DNA of 64,000 nucleotides from Lepidodermella squamata (lineage: Eukaryota; Gastrotricha). The stretch is from positions 1,674,001 through 1,738,000 of the forward strand of contig JBLDXI010000017.1 in assembly GCA_047495785.1 (NCBI GenBank), read 5' to 3'. How positions within the stretch are numbered: the stretch's first letter is position 1; each line of letters opens with the position of its first letter. The position numbers and the translations under genes are program-made. Shown piece after piece: positions 32,685 to 43,678 of this stretch. Below the pieces are notes generated by a model that saw only the letters and a program-made list of their open reading frames with translations, did no database searches and was not told where the DNA came from.

Positions 32685-33217
32685 TTATACCATAGAAGCA
32701 TGGTTCACCATCGCAAACACAGCTACATCTTTTTCGACGTTGTTAGCAGGCTGAATCGGGTAAACGATTCCACTTTTCGCGCGGTGCTCAGCTTCTTCAG
32801 CGCCGAGATTGTTCTAGGAATCCAAATGAAATTTGAAGATTAAAGAAATTTAAGCATTTTAAGTATCTAAGGATATACCCAAGTCTTCCAGCCGTATACC
32901 ATGAGTGGAGGCCCCAATATGGCGGTTACTACTATGAATAGCAAATAAATTTCTTGCTCCTGCCTGCACTGTTGAACTGAAAGCGAGTCGTGTTCAGCGA
33001 TTACGTTTGAATTCTTCGCATCGGTGGACTTTTCCTCGTGAAGCTTATCATGGGAAAGATGTGGGTGAAGTCGGTTGGCTAAAGCTTCATGGTGGCCGTG
33101 AAGGACTTCACGGAAGTGTTTCTTCCCACAGTTATAATAGGACAGGATGCAACAAACAATGGCTAACGAGACGAAACCAGAGTAGCAAATTAATGCCAGG
33201 CGAGAGACCCTCAGCAT
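32685..33217 (-). CDS. two-span membrane protein related to the J/RING protein
   Basis: Two exons (33217-32879, 32813-32685) give 155 residues. There is an N-terminal span (LALICYSGFVSLAIVCCILS), a His-rich hydrophilic stretch (REVLHGHHEALANRLHPHLS), then a second span (YLLFIVVTAILGPPLMVYGW). That second span matches the J/RING protein next door (FVIAILASFIIGPAIFYAGW), and both genes have an intron right after the following GWK[YT]W. Instead of a RING domain the second exon encodes a short tail (NNLGAEEAEHRAKSG and onward). No J-domain HPD motif is visible, although LHPHLS sits in a similar place. I take it for a degenerate tandem paralogue of the J/RING gene; function unknown. Confidence 0.7.
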
Positions 33218-33783
33218 TGCGACAACGTTAGTGCTAGCCAAATTCAAATTATTGAAAATAATTACACTTCACATAGAGGCTTAGTATGAAAATGAAACTA
33301 CATTTTGTATTTAATGCCTGTGGATCACGCATATAATTTATTCCACACAAGGAATATCCAGATAAACACACGAGCCTCTAATATAAAAAGAGTTTTACTA
33401 TAAATTTTCTGAATGAAGAGCACGACTTGTAGTAGTTTCAGGTTTCAGTGCGGATGACTATTTCGAATGGAAAGCTTACTCGTGTTTTTACATAGCCAAT
33501 ACTAGGTTGTTTGCTTTGAAACTTGCACACCTAAGCTCAATGCTGTTTTCTTATCGATGACCAGCTGTTGTCAGCATTCATAAATACTAGAAATATTTAC
33601 TCTCGATTCTCTGGCGTAACTTGCCAAATTAAAAATTTAGCCATGCTACGCGGATTTTTATGAATTAAATCAGCTTTTCCAGTGACTTTTTAGAAGTTGC
33701 ATAGTATATTTGTCTTGTAAGAATGCATGATAAACCCAATTTTTTCTATCTTTGTGGGCAAATAAACACAGAGCGGTTGAAAC
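33218..33783. other. divergent promoter region, no gene seen
   Basis: These 566 AT-rich bases lie between the start of the minus-strand two-span protein and the plus-strand phosphatase gene. It presumably contains both promoters. No exon-like frame or repeat is evident. Confidence 0.45.
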
Positions 33784-35149
33784 ATGGAAAATTGCGATAA
33801 AGCAGAGTTAACCGCTTTCTTATCTGTGCGGGATAATGAACTTGCATCTTGGAGCGTGGCGACGCTTCTTACTCATTCATCAACTCTGCTGTTGTTTCAT
33901 TTTCGACCCCCATCGAATATCATAACTTCTGCGATGGAGCTTCGCGAATATATATTCACGGCAATCACCGGTTTCTTGGTCAGTGGATTCTGTAAGTTGA
34001 AGTCGACAAATTATGAACTGGACAATTTGATGAAACTTTGACCTCATTAGACATCATTGCTTGTGAAATCAATTACATGATTGATATCACACCGATGACG
34101 AGAGGATTCGATTCCGCAGATTCATCGATTGCTTACTCTAAAAAGGGCGATACAGTCGGCGATTGGGACATGGTAGGAGCATGCATGGGCGCTGCTGTTG
34201 GGCTGGTAATTTTGAATTTTATCCCAAAAATAACCAGAAATTTTTCGGGTTCACTAAAGATTTTATTCACGGAAATTCCTTACTGGTATTTACGGAGGAA
34301 ATCTCTGTACAAGAGTTGGAAACTGGTGGCCTATTACTGCTGTAGTGACCTGATCGTAATTTACTTCATAGGACTTGGTATGCCTAAAAATCTCAAACAC
34401 AAACTGTGAATATTTCTCAATGTAAAGGCGTGACTGTTTCCTGTACCAATTTGCTGAAGTACATCATTGCAAGACCCAGGCCATATTTTCTGGACTCGTG
34501 CAAGCCTAATTACACTGCTATAGGATGCGACGAAGCTAAATGCGTGCGATACCCATTCTGCCCCCATTGCGGCTTGATAGACTTCGAAAAGCTCGGAAAC
34601 ATTTGCACGGGAAAAACATCATTAAGCGATAACATCTGGTAAGATTATCATGGCTTCAATCCCTGTACCTTACTGCTCATTTCTTTCTAGGTTTTCCTTC
34701 CCTAGTCTTCATGCCTCCCACACAACCTATGCGATGTCGTTCTGCTTTCTGTTCATTCAATTTCGGATTTTGAAAGCAAAGGCTGTTCACAAATTTTACA
34801 ACCCAATAATTTCGATTTTCCAATACGCGGCAATCGGATTCGCCTTGTTTACTTGTTCGACTCGTGTAGCTGATAACCGTCACCATTGGGACGACGTCAT
34901 CATTGGGATGTTGCTAGGCTTCGCAGTAGCGTGTTGGCAGGTTAGATATTCATTATTCTACGAAATTGTTTGCAATCAAATACTGTAAACACACAGACCC
35001 ATTCATTCGTGCGCATCATCAAAACAAGAACAACTGAGGAGGTGGTTCCGGTAAATGCCCCTCTTGATGATTCAGCTGCTAGAGAGGCAGCTTCGTTGGC
35101 ACTTATACCGTCAACTCAGTTCTTTGAGATGAAACCTCACAATGGATAG
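33784..35149 (+). CDS. PAP2-family phospholipid phosphatase (wunen/PLPP-like)
   Basis: Six exons (33784-33991, 34051-34205, 34260-34377, 34428-34638, 34691-34940, 34997-35149) sum to 1095 bases, 364 residues. Six hydrophobic segments alternate with loops. The three PAP2 active-site motifs are found in order: KYIIARPRP (Kx6RP), SFPSLHAS (normally PSGH) and STRVADNRHHWDDV (SRx5Hx3D). An extracellular Cys-rich loop (CDEAKCVRYPFCPHCG) lies between motifs one and two, as in lipid phosphate phosphatases, which dephosphorylate phosphatidate, LPA and S1P at the cell surface. The catalytic His residues remain, but Gly of PSGH is Leu and the Ser before Arg in motif three is Thr. It may be active with changed kinetics or a lipid phosphatase-related protein. 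Confidence 0.88.
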
Positions 35150-35258
35150 GACATTTATTAACAAATTTTAGCCAATTTACAACGACTGCATCGATTTTAG
35201 AAGACAATTTAAGACTGAAGAATTGAGACAAATACGAAATTAAACAATCGATTTGGTT

Positions 35259-37539
35259 TTACCAATGATTGCTAACCGCTATTTCTCTGACTATGGGAAG
35301 TCCAATACACATGGTAACTGAGACAGCACCGACAAGGAGTCCGAAAACTCGGAAAGCAATCCTGTCTACGCAAAGAGAGCATTGCCTCCAGTCTTTAATG
35401 ATCTGCTCTTCCAATTCGGCTTTTCGTATTTTCCAAGTTAGCTCATCAATGTAGCCAGCCAGGCTGTCTCGCATCTTGGAGAAGTCATCCTTGACGTTTT
35501 CAGGCATCCTTTTCGGCAAAGGCGGCGCGCACTGGTTGATAGCAGCTGTCATTTGACTTGCCAGTAAAGAGTCTTGAAGCCTAAAGGAAACTTTTTGTAA
35601 TCGAATATGAAAATTGAATAGGACACTTACAGCCTTCGATGTGCTTCCGATTTTTCATGACGGTCGATCGGTAGGGTCGAGTTAAGAAGATGTGGATCGC
35701 TATTGTAACTGCATAGATAAGGGCTTCGGCTGACTTTAGGCTTCTCCGACTTCTCCGAGCCGGACGTCCAGAAGAAGGGCGGCGGAGGAGGGCTCGGCTC
35801 AGTCAAGCGTATGAACTCGTTACCTATCGTCAGCGACTTGCGAGCCTTCTGCCTATTCTGCTCAATCATTTTAGCAACCATCTTATTTTCTCGGCCTTCG
35901 TATGAGAACCTAGGGTGTCGGCAGAAAGTCAACAATGCCAGAATTTTAAGTGTTTGCCGAACATATCTGCAAGAAGATTTTGGATGTAAATTTAAATAAG
36001 TAGCTAAGTCTTGTACTAACTGAGGAACTGTTCGCTCTCCAGAAGCATGGTGCATTTGAAGAGAGATTATCGTGATTAGCAGAGACGTACTGCTCGCAAC
36101 AAGTAGAAATGTCAGGTAGAAGCCAACAATTGGGAGAGAATCAGAAGTCTTCGGAAGGGTTTCGGCAATCATCAGTAGGAATACGGAAAACGACAGAAGA
36201 ATAGTGATGCCGAGGCCTGTTTTCTCCCCACTCTCCGCGGGGAGTTTGAACACGAGGACGATCAAGCCTGTTAGAAATAATGTAAATATATCGAAAGTAA
36301 TTATTCAGTAAAACGTTAAGATACCAGACAGCAAGGTGCAGGGTAGTAGGATATTGATGAGGTGATAGTAGAATTTTCGCTGGATGATTAGCTCAAACAT
36401 TACGTAGGAGTACGGTTCGCCGTAGAATCTGACGCCTGCTCTCGCTTTTGTTTCGATCTTCCGAAAAAAACGTTAGGAAATAAAAAATCACATAGTAATG
36501 ACTTGAAGCTACTCACGATGTGCCATTCCCCATTTATGTTGTAGTCTTTCAAGTCGATTCGATCTGCTGAGGTTGTAAGATGGACATGTTTATCACTGTA
36601 CGCCCAACTCGAAAGCGAGATCACACAGGACTGGTAATCATACTAGTCGGAAGAGAGGAAATTTAGTCTTGAATGGAATCAGGTAGTGATGGTTACCGGG
36701 TAGTAAGTGACGTCCAATTTGCAGGATGTCGAAATTCTGCCGCCGGGAGTCCATGTTACTTTGCCTTCGTAGTCCACAATTGCTCTGAATTCTGTCCGGA
36801 ACGAGCTTTGGTAGATAGCGTCAACGCTATTTTCAATTCCAATGTCTGAAGGAAGCCATATCTATGAAGCAAGCGTGTCAATATTCGGTAAATAGAAATC
36901 TTTGAGTTGTCTCACGAGATCAGGCTGAACCACAAAATTCGTTAGGTTTTCGAAGTCGCGAGGGTCCCATACTGAAATTGGGTAATGTTTCAGTAATTAC
37001 ATGGCTAAAATATACGCAAGCATACCCAAGAACTCATCCTTCCAAATCATCATCATGTAGCCAGTTGTGGACAGCTCCTGCTTGCGATCATCCTGTAGAT
37101 TGAGAATAGTTTCTAGCTGTTGAAATTTTAAAATTGATTAGCGAACCAATGAGTTGATAGATAGCAAGCTGAGCTGAACTGATACGTCGACAGATAGGCT
37201 TGAGTTCCTCAACGGTCGCACCCCCGGAACGTATTTGGGCTCGTCTTTAGTTCCAAACAAGAAATCCATCAATCTTCTTTCAGATGACCTCGTGTACTCT
37301 GATTAATGGAATGGCATGAAAATACACATCATACAGCCCGTCACTGAAGTTGTACCTTCTTCACCGGATACTATTTCGCAATACACAGTGGCAGTGCCGT
37401 TATTTTCAGATTTTTCTTGATTTGCAGCTTGGGCATTTCTCTTGGTTTTGCTTGTCTTTCCGCCGAAAACCTCGGCTACGCGCAGAAAGGTTATCAAAAA
37501 TCCCAGAGAAAGGACGAGTTTACAGGTGAAGTTCAGCAT
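35259..37539 (-). CDS. nicotinic-type Cys-loop receptor subunit A (non-alpha)
   Basis: Ten exons (37539-37356, 37298-37147, 37092-37026, 36971-36916, 36861-36697, 36642-36517, 36457-36325, 36267-36021, 35966-35631, 35580-35259) sum to 1788 bases, 595 residues. After a signal peptide (LVLSLGFLITFLRVAEVFGG) come the ligand-binding core (ELSTTGYMMMIWKDEFLVWD, IWLPSDIGIENS, GRISTSCKLDVTYYPYDYQSC with 13 residues between Cys) and YNINGEWHI. Loop C lacks the adjacent Cys-Cys of alpha subunits. M1 starts RKFYYHLINILLPCTL; M2 GEKTGLGITILLSFSVFLLM keeps the Glu of cation channels. A long cytoplasmic loop with PSPPPPPFFW precedes M4 (VFGLLVGAVSVTMCIGLPIV). Presumably part of a pentameric cation channel at synapse or muscle. 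Tandem with subunit B, same strand. Confidence 0.92.
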
Positions 37540-38217
37540 AGCCTTAAAACCTATTAAACTTTTAAATCCAAACAGGTTTGAGCTTTGAGTTGTGAACAGA
37601 GCAGGACGTCAAATTGGAAACTTTATAACAAAATGCAGTGAAAGTTGAAACAAAAACACCCAGTGAATTGTGATCATCCAGCATGCATAGATTTATTTTC
37701 AAGGCAAAATTAAATCACTCCATTTTCATCCAGTATGGCCTCCTGCACGATGCATCTGTGAGTTAGTAGAAGTGATGGGAATTATCGCAGCGTCGCGATA
37801 CGAGTTCCGTGTCGTGTTGAGATGCAGCTTTCGCTTCGATCAACATTCAAACCAAAGCGAAATAGAAATCAACTCCCGAGTGTAAAAACGAAAGCCGTGT
37901 TCAAGCTACAGTAAGGAACTCGGAAATCATTAAAATTATCAACAAAAATTGCTTCCAAAAAGCAGAAATGGTTGTAAAACTAAAATTGGAGAAAATCTGC
38001 GCAAACTTATTAAAACAATAGCTTAGGCAAAATCAAACCAACCAACGCACGAAAATAACAAAATTTGAACTTATTTGTGCGAGTTTACCGCAAGAATTAT
38101 GGAAGCAATGTCTTCTATAAATGAAAATAATCAAGTTGGGCCTTGCATCGACCTAAATCGATGTAAAGCGAATTTCAAAGTTTAATATCTTAGCTTGACA
38201 GCCATAATATCTTTGCT
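37540..38217. other. spacer between the two receptor genes
   Basis: This 678-base AT-rich region holds the presumed promoter of subunit A and the 3' flank of subunit B. No gene or repeat arm is recognised. Confidence 0.45.
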
Positions 38218-40514
38218 TTACCAGTGATTGTTGACAGTCAACTCGCGCACAACAGGCAATCCGATACACATGGTCAGGGAAACCGAACCCACTAATATCG
38301 AAAACACTCTGAAAGCAATGCGATCAACGCAAAGGGAGCACTGAAAAACATTGCGATTATTTCAGGTCGGCTATTAATCCATCTAGAACTTACTTCTTTC
38401 CAATCCTTCTTAATTTCGTCCTCTAGTTCAGCTTTTTTCATCTTGTACGAAAGCTCATCAATGTATGCTGCAAGACTTTCTCTCATTTTCGCCATATCAC
38501 CGTCCTTGGCTCTGTTAGGTAAAGGCGGCCCGAGATTGTGGATTGAATTCGATAGTTGACTCGCAAGAATCGCATCTTGCAACCTAGATTCGAAGGGAAA
38601 AATAACGAGAGGAATGTCATTAAGGGGTTACTCTCGACTCACAACCGCCTTCTATTCTCTTGGCCAGGCGTATTTTTGGGTAGGGTAGCGCTTCTAGGAC
38701 TCGTCGTTGTGTAATTCATGAGATAGGGACTTCTACTGTTGGAGCTTGATTGTGTTCTCTTCCGGTCGATTGAGTCGAAAGTCGTATTGTGAGCACCCCA
38801 GAGGCCACCGGCGGGTGAACCATTCCCGCTGAACGAAGTGGATTTCCTGGTAAATACTGGGTTGCGGTCTATTATCGCAGAAACGCTCTTGTGATGTCGA
38901 GTACAATGAGAAAATCTCGGGAACCGCGTGAAGGTAAGCAGAGCCAATACACGTAGTATTCTACGGACTGTTTGAGGAACAATTTTCTCGCCATTCGCAT
39001 GGTGCATAGTTAGGGAAATAATGGTCAAAAGTAGAGACGAACTGCTGGCTACTAAGAGAAACGTAAGGTAAAAACCAATGATTGGCAGAGAGTCGGATGT
39101 CTTGGGCAGTGACTCCGCGATCATAAGAAGGAACACGGAAAAGGATAGTAGGATTGTTATGCCAAGGCCGGTTTTCTCCCCGCTCTCAGCCGGCAGTTTG
39201 AAAACGAGAAGAATCAAACCTTTAAATATTGTTATCTTGGTTACGGAATAGGCTATTCTCAACCAGACATACCAGACATCAAAGTGCATGGGAGTAGAAT
39301 ATTGATCAAATGATAATAAAATTTTCGCTGAATGGCGATCTCGAACATGACGTAAGAATAAGGCTCTCCATAAAATCGAACGCCAGCCCGAGCCTTGGTA
39401 TCCACCTGAGACAAAGAAGAAACGTCACCTATAGGTAAAGTTCAGCGAAATCATACAATGTGCCATTCTCCGTTTATGTTGTAGTCTTTGAGATCTATTC
39501 GATCTGCAGACGTTGTAAGATGGACGTGCTTGTCGCTGTACGCCCAACTCGAAAGCGAGATCACGCACTTTTGGTAGTCGTACTAAATGCGAAAAAGCAT
39601 CAGTTAGAAAGAAACACTCTGGGGATAATCGGCAACTCACGGGGTAGAATGTTACGTCCAACTTGCATGAGGTTGAGATCCGTCCTCCCGGTGTCCAGGT
39701 AACTTTACCTTCGTAGTCAACAATGGCTCGAAATTCTGTGCGAAATGAGGTTTGATAGATTGCTTCTACGCTGTTCTCAATGCCGATGTCCGAGGGTAGC
39801 CAAAGCTAATCAAATATCGAAATAAGGTGGACGATCCTAATTTCTGAAAAATTATTTACCAGCTCGGGTTGCACAACCATGTTGGTCAAGTTGTCGTATT
39901 CCATCGGGTTCCACACTGTGGAGAATGATTAGGCAACGATCATGAGTCATTATTAGAAAAAATTACCCAGGAATTCGTCAGTCCATTCCATCATCATGTA
40001 ACCAGTCGTGGAGAGTTCTTGATTCTTGTCGTCCTGGAAAAATAGAAAATTAGCGACGGATTCAGATGAAGATAGCGAGGCTTACCAGTGAATTGATAGA
40101 TAACAAGCTCAGTTGAACTGAGACATCCACCGATTCTCGAGAATTTCGCTTAGGCCTCACTCCAGGCTGATACTTCGGTTCGTTGCGGGTGCCGAACAGG
40201 TCGTCCATTAACCGCCGTTCCGATGATCGCATTATATCTAGGTAGTCAGTTTTGGATTTCGGTTTTGGCAATACCAGACGCGGCCGTGATTTTTGCATAC
40301 CGTCATCGACGACGTAGCCAGCTCGGCATTGCTCGCAGCGTGTTGTTTCGTTCCTTTCTGTCTGCACTGGTACAACGACAGCTTGACGCGGGCTACGTTG
40401 CTGAGCCGGTCTGGGGTCACTTTCAGCGTTGTCATTGCAGCAAGCGGATGTAATCGTCAATAAGCTCAGCACAGCAAGAGACCAGCAGACTATTTCAGCG
40501 ATTCGCTGGCTCAT
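38218..40514 (-). CDS. nicotinic-type Cys-loop receptor subunit B (non-alpha)
   Basis: Nine exons (40514-40086, 40033-39967, 39915-39860, 39805-39641, 39582-39457, 39405-39273, 39219-38643, 38583-38394, 38340-38218) sum to 1866 bases, 621 residues. Signal peptide (IVCWSLAVLSLLTITSACC) leads into an extra N-terminal segment with CEQCRAGY, absent from A. The binding core and channel closely match A: LWLPSDIGIENSVEAIYQ, CKLDVTFYPYDYQKC, YNINGEWHI, LLPCTLMSG, GEKTGLGITILLSF, VSLTMCIGLPVVREL. Adjacent cysteines in loop C are missing, so it should pair with alpha subunits or form an unusual channel. Compared with A, it lacks the intron in the M3-M4 loop after VPQ and has one before CSLCVDRIAFRVF. 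It is a tandem duplicate of A. Confidence 0.92.
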
Positions 40515-41779
40515 TTGTCAGGCCATGTTCTGATTTCTGAGATGTCTCAGCGTTTGATCCAAATCGGAATGATGCGAACTGCCGTCGGCTTTGCTTCACG
40601 CATTCTAAAACTTGGTTTTTTTCGAATTGCGAAAAAAGGATATGGAGTATATATCAAGTTTTGCGTAGTAATTAGCGATTCAAATCCGCCGTTTAGAAGC
40701 TAATAGTACGTATACAAAGTAAAAGAGAGTCGTATATATTGGAATGGCTTATAGAATCGTCGTTCTCTGTCGCCAGTTGGGAGCACATCGGCGAAAGCTT
40801 TCCGCGTTGATTAAAAAAGGACAGCCTCGAGCACTTTTAAACATACCCTGTCATTATCGCATTGTGGCAGCAGAAGGAGAGAACGCTATTTTTCTGGCGC
40901 ATTTCATGGCTGGGAATTGGGCGTATCAGGATTATGATAGCCAGAGACAAGTCTGCCTCATGCGCAGCGTTGGCTATCGATATTTTCGGGAGCTGCCTAT
41001 ACACATTGCAGGACTGTTTATATAATACTTACGAAAATAATAGAAAACCATCGCCATTGCCGCACCCTATTGGTCTATTGGTAGGGACAACAAAGGCGAT
41101 ATTTTTTACATAATGTCAGATGGCAACAATGTATCCAAGTAATATCGCAAATTCAACCTCCTAAGCGAGCAGTGCAAACAAAAATAATCATAGTAATACA
41201 TTCCCAAATACAACAGCGCTGCCAAATATTTTGTCAGATTGCAGCCATTATTTATTATTATTTATTCCGGTTCTCGTCATTTCATTTTTCTAAGAAGAAC
41301 TTGGGCTACGTCGTATTAAAAGGCCATTACCGAAAATTGCCCCCGATGTGTCTGAATCGGCCTCATGGAAAGCATGATGTTTCAGTGAATAAACAATAGA
41401 CATTTTTGAGCCGGAACGTCTGACACCAGGGTACTGTCTCATGCTTTATTGATTTTGATTCAAAACTAGGAAAAAAGGGACACATCCTATATGTCCATGT
41501 TCTAGGTCATGCGTCATACTTGCTCGAGGCAAAGCTTGAGCTCGAGGTCATAAAAAAAGGTCCGATTCATGGCGTAACCTGAAAGCGGCCTTTTGTGAAG
41601 TACCTAGTTACCATTCATGCGAGCAAGAAAGAACGGCATTCAGCTGATCGCTGTAAATATGCATTAATAGCCAACATGCTTGAATGATGTCAAACTATTG
41701 ACAAAAATGTGAGCTAACAGACATAAATTCGAGTACATAACTCGTCGGTAAATTTTGACTTTGGGTAGCGTCAACTAAG
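40515..41779. other. intergenic region, no supported gene
   Basis: AT-rich sequence of 1.26 kb. A plus-strand ATG frame at 40744-41025 (93 codons) and an overlapping one at 40862-41113 show no domain or biased composition. A nested palindromic string around 41518-41550 reads GCTCGAGGCAAAGCTTGAGCTCGAGG. The promoters of the flanking receptor B gene and the 41780 gene should be here. Confidence 0.4.
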
Positions 41780-42070
41780 ATGGCGTACTACTACATGCCT
41801 CCAGGTCCTTATGTCCCGGCTGGAGTCACCGCTCTGACCTCAACGATAGCAGCCTACCCTGCCGCGCCAGCTTTAACCGGCGGTTTCACCATGGGCGGGA
41901 CCCTGGCGCAACCAGTTGTTATCGCACCAGGAGGAGCTTTCACAATACCTGCTGTGTATCAGCCTTACCCTGTCTATGACAGTTCATGTCCCTTCTGCAG
42001 GCCAGGCTACGACCATCCTCATTACTGCGAAACGTGTGCGAGGCAATCACGACATCATCGTTACTATTGA
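41780..42070 (+). CDS. small Tyr/Pro/Ala-rich protein, unknown function
   Basis: Single exon, ATG 41780 to TGA 42068-42070, 96 residues. The sequence starts AYYYMPPGPYVPAGVT, has an Ala/Gly/Pro centre (AAYPAAPALTGGFTMGG, VVIAPGGAFTIP) and ends with two CxxC pairs (SSCPFCRPGYDH, YCETCARQSRHHRYY). No signal peptide is visible. The composition recalls structural or sperm- and sheath-type low-complexity proteins, but I recognise no family. An AATAAA-like signal (GAAAATAAAAAG) lies about 35 bases after the stop. The neighbouring gene converges with only 57 bases between stops. The two CxxC pairs echo the Cys/Tyr-rich proteins 1.1-1.9 kb further on. Confidence 0.6.
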   Translation: MAYYYMPPGPYVPAGVTALTSTIAAYPAAPALTGGFTMGGTLAQPVVIAPGGAFTIPAVYQPYPVYDSSCPFCRPGYDHPHYCETCARQSRHHRYY

Positions 42071-42127
42071 AACATTTTATTCAAAGAGAAATTATTGCCA
42101 TATGAAAATAAAAAGTTCAGTTCGATG

Positions 42128-42715
42128 TTAGAAATATGGTGTTGTGTATGAGTATGAGTAAGGGTACGGATTCGCTGTTCCTTGGTAATTCCATGCAGAG
42201 TAAGGCGCAGTGTAGTTGAAGTTGTAAGGGTAATACGGATCATTTCCAGGATAGCTACGCCAGTAGTCACCGCGTTTCGCCAAGGTTAAGTAATACTTCT
42301 CATACTCATCGAAAGACCAGTCGACCTTGTAACCCTCGGGCGGGATTCCTGGTGCGCTTTGAAACACCGGGCCTGGAGCTTTGCTGTTCGGGAATCTGTT
42401 ATAAAGCCATTGCTTTTGACGGTGAGGTGGGTTGTTTCGCACCATATATCGGTAGTAATCAGCCAGTGCCTTCTCTTGAGGATCTTTGCTCGATAGCTTT
42501 TTGAAATAGATAGGGCCTGGTGGAGGTGTTGGCTCTCGTTTTATCGGGGGCAGCTTATTGGGGTCTTGTCCTGCTTCTTGCATCTGCAGCTCTCGCCGCC
42601 GCTGCTTAAATTTCTCTTTCTTCTCATCGTCCATTCGCAGTTGCCACACTTTGAGGTTCATGCGATCCATGGCTTTCGTGCCCTTCCGTGTCACCGTGAG
42701 TGGAACCTGCGACAT
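42128..42715 (-). CDS. 195-residue Pro/Tyr-rich protein, unknown function
   Basis: Single-exon gene with ATG at 42715. The N-terminal half is highly charged and probably helical (KVWQLRMDDEKKEKFKQRRR), followed by a Pro-rich segment (REPTPPPGPIYFKKL). A middle region with aromatic residues comes next (ALADYYRYMVRNNPP, VDWSFDEYEKYYLTLAK). The C-terminus is dominated by Tyr, Asn and Pro (YPGNDPYYPYNFNYTAPYSA, NPYPYSYSYTTPYF). No signal peptide or membrane span. The Tyr/Pro tail resembles its neighbours' composition, so this cluster of small intronless genes may act together, for example as structural or sperm proteins; that is only inference from composition and position. Confidence 0.6.
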   Translation of the reverse strand: MSQVPLTVTRKGTKAMDRMNLKVWQLRMDDEKKEKFKQRRRELQMQEAGQDPNKLPPIKREPTPPPGPIYFKKLSSKDPQEKALADYYRYMVRNNPPHRQKQWLYNRFPNSKAPGPVFQSAPGIPPEGYKVDWSFDEYEKYYLTLAKRGDYWRSYPGNDPYYPYNFNYTAPYSAWNYQGTANPYPYSYSYTTPYF

Positions 42716-43147
42716 TTTTCTAATCGAATCTAGTCTAAATCAATTAAGCTACGCTATATACGTAGTAGGATTTTCAGCATTACAGGCTTTGGTGTGGAAC
42801 AGAAAAAGATTTTTCAGTGCACCTTTTCTAGTAGCTATAATTCATTAAGATGAATGAATCTTTTCACATTGGAGATGAAAGAGATGTGCGGCTCAATCGC
42901 TTTCACCTGCCAGAATTGTCTTGCCCGGTGCATTGCACCAGAAAAGTCATAATCATAATTAACAGGTGCAATACAAATATTTATTCAAAAACTCGAAAAG
43001 ATTCCAAAAAACTGAGGAATATTCTAGAAGACGCGACATTGGAGAGTATCATATCACAGGATTGATCAACAGCTTTTCAAAACAATAAAAAAATCCGGGA
43101 TTCAGTTCTCCAACGGGATTTGGATTTGCCGGTTCGGGGCAGCGGAT
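42716..43147. other. short intergenic region
   Basis: 432 bases separate the 42715 gene start from the end of the first Cys/Tyr-rich gene. Only short frames without protein-like features are present. A poly-A rich stretch occurs near 43078-43091. Confidence 0.4.
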
Positions 43148-43420
43148 TTACAAATCGCTGCAGGCGCTTCGGCATCGCAGTAGGTTATCCAGGGCAATTT
43201 GGCGCCTGTAAGGGGTGCAGTAGCAGTGAGTGGCATAGAAAGGATCGCAGCTGCGGTCGAATAGGCGACGGCGGCAGTAGTAGCATGGATAGTCCTCAAG
43301 CTCGTAGTAAATCTCATCGTAGACCGAAGAATAGCCAGACCAGTAGCATGGATTCTTGCAGGGGTCACACGGGTCAGGGCAGCATGGGTTGCATGGGTCG
43401 TAGCAGTAATACCGCGGCAT
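43148..43420 (-). CDS. 90-residue Cys/Tyr-rich protein, copy 1
   Basis: Single exon from ATG 43420 to stop at 43148. It begins PRYYCYDPCNPCCPDPCDPC, a Pro-Cys repeat, then CYWSGYSSVYDEIYYELED. The shared core follows: YPCYYCRRRLFD, DPFYATHCYCTPYRRQ and a final Cys (LLRCRSACSDL). No signal peptide is visible, though an upstream in-frame hydrophobic stretch without ATG support exists. Its neighbour 260 bases away is also exactly 90 residues and shares the core. CxxC and CxC spacing suggests metal binding or disulphide cross-linking. No family recognised. Confidence 0.65.
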   Translation of the reverse strand: MPRYYCYDPCNPCCPDPCDPCKNPCYWSGYSSVYDEIYYELEDYPCYYCRRRLFDRSCDPFYATHCYCTPYRRQIALDNLLRCRSACSDL

Positions 43421-43678
43421 TTTGATTGATAGCTTAAATAAGTAAAACAAAACCCTATAAAAAAACAAAACGAAAAATGTCAGTCCACCGTGAATTTATT
43501 CTTCAAAGGAACAAATCAATTCACACTCAGAACTTAAAGAATATTACAGATCTCGTTGTAGTGTTGCATTAGATTATGATGTGTCGTTACAACTGAAAAA
43601 AGAGTGGTTGTCAAGAATTGATGAACTAAAAAATGATGTTATTCGTGGCAGTTGCATTTATTTGTTGCTTGCTCCGTT

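Noticed and set aside
40744-41113. Two overlapping plus-strand frames of 83-93 codons
   Set aside because: Neither has a domain or biased composition, and overlapping frames in AT-rich DNA are expected by chance.
41518-41550. Palindromic GAGCTCGAGG region
   Set aside because: Too short and isolated to assign a function.
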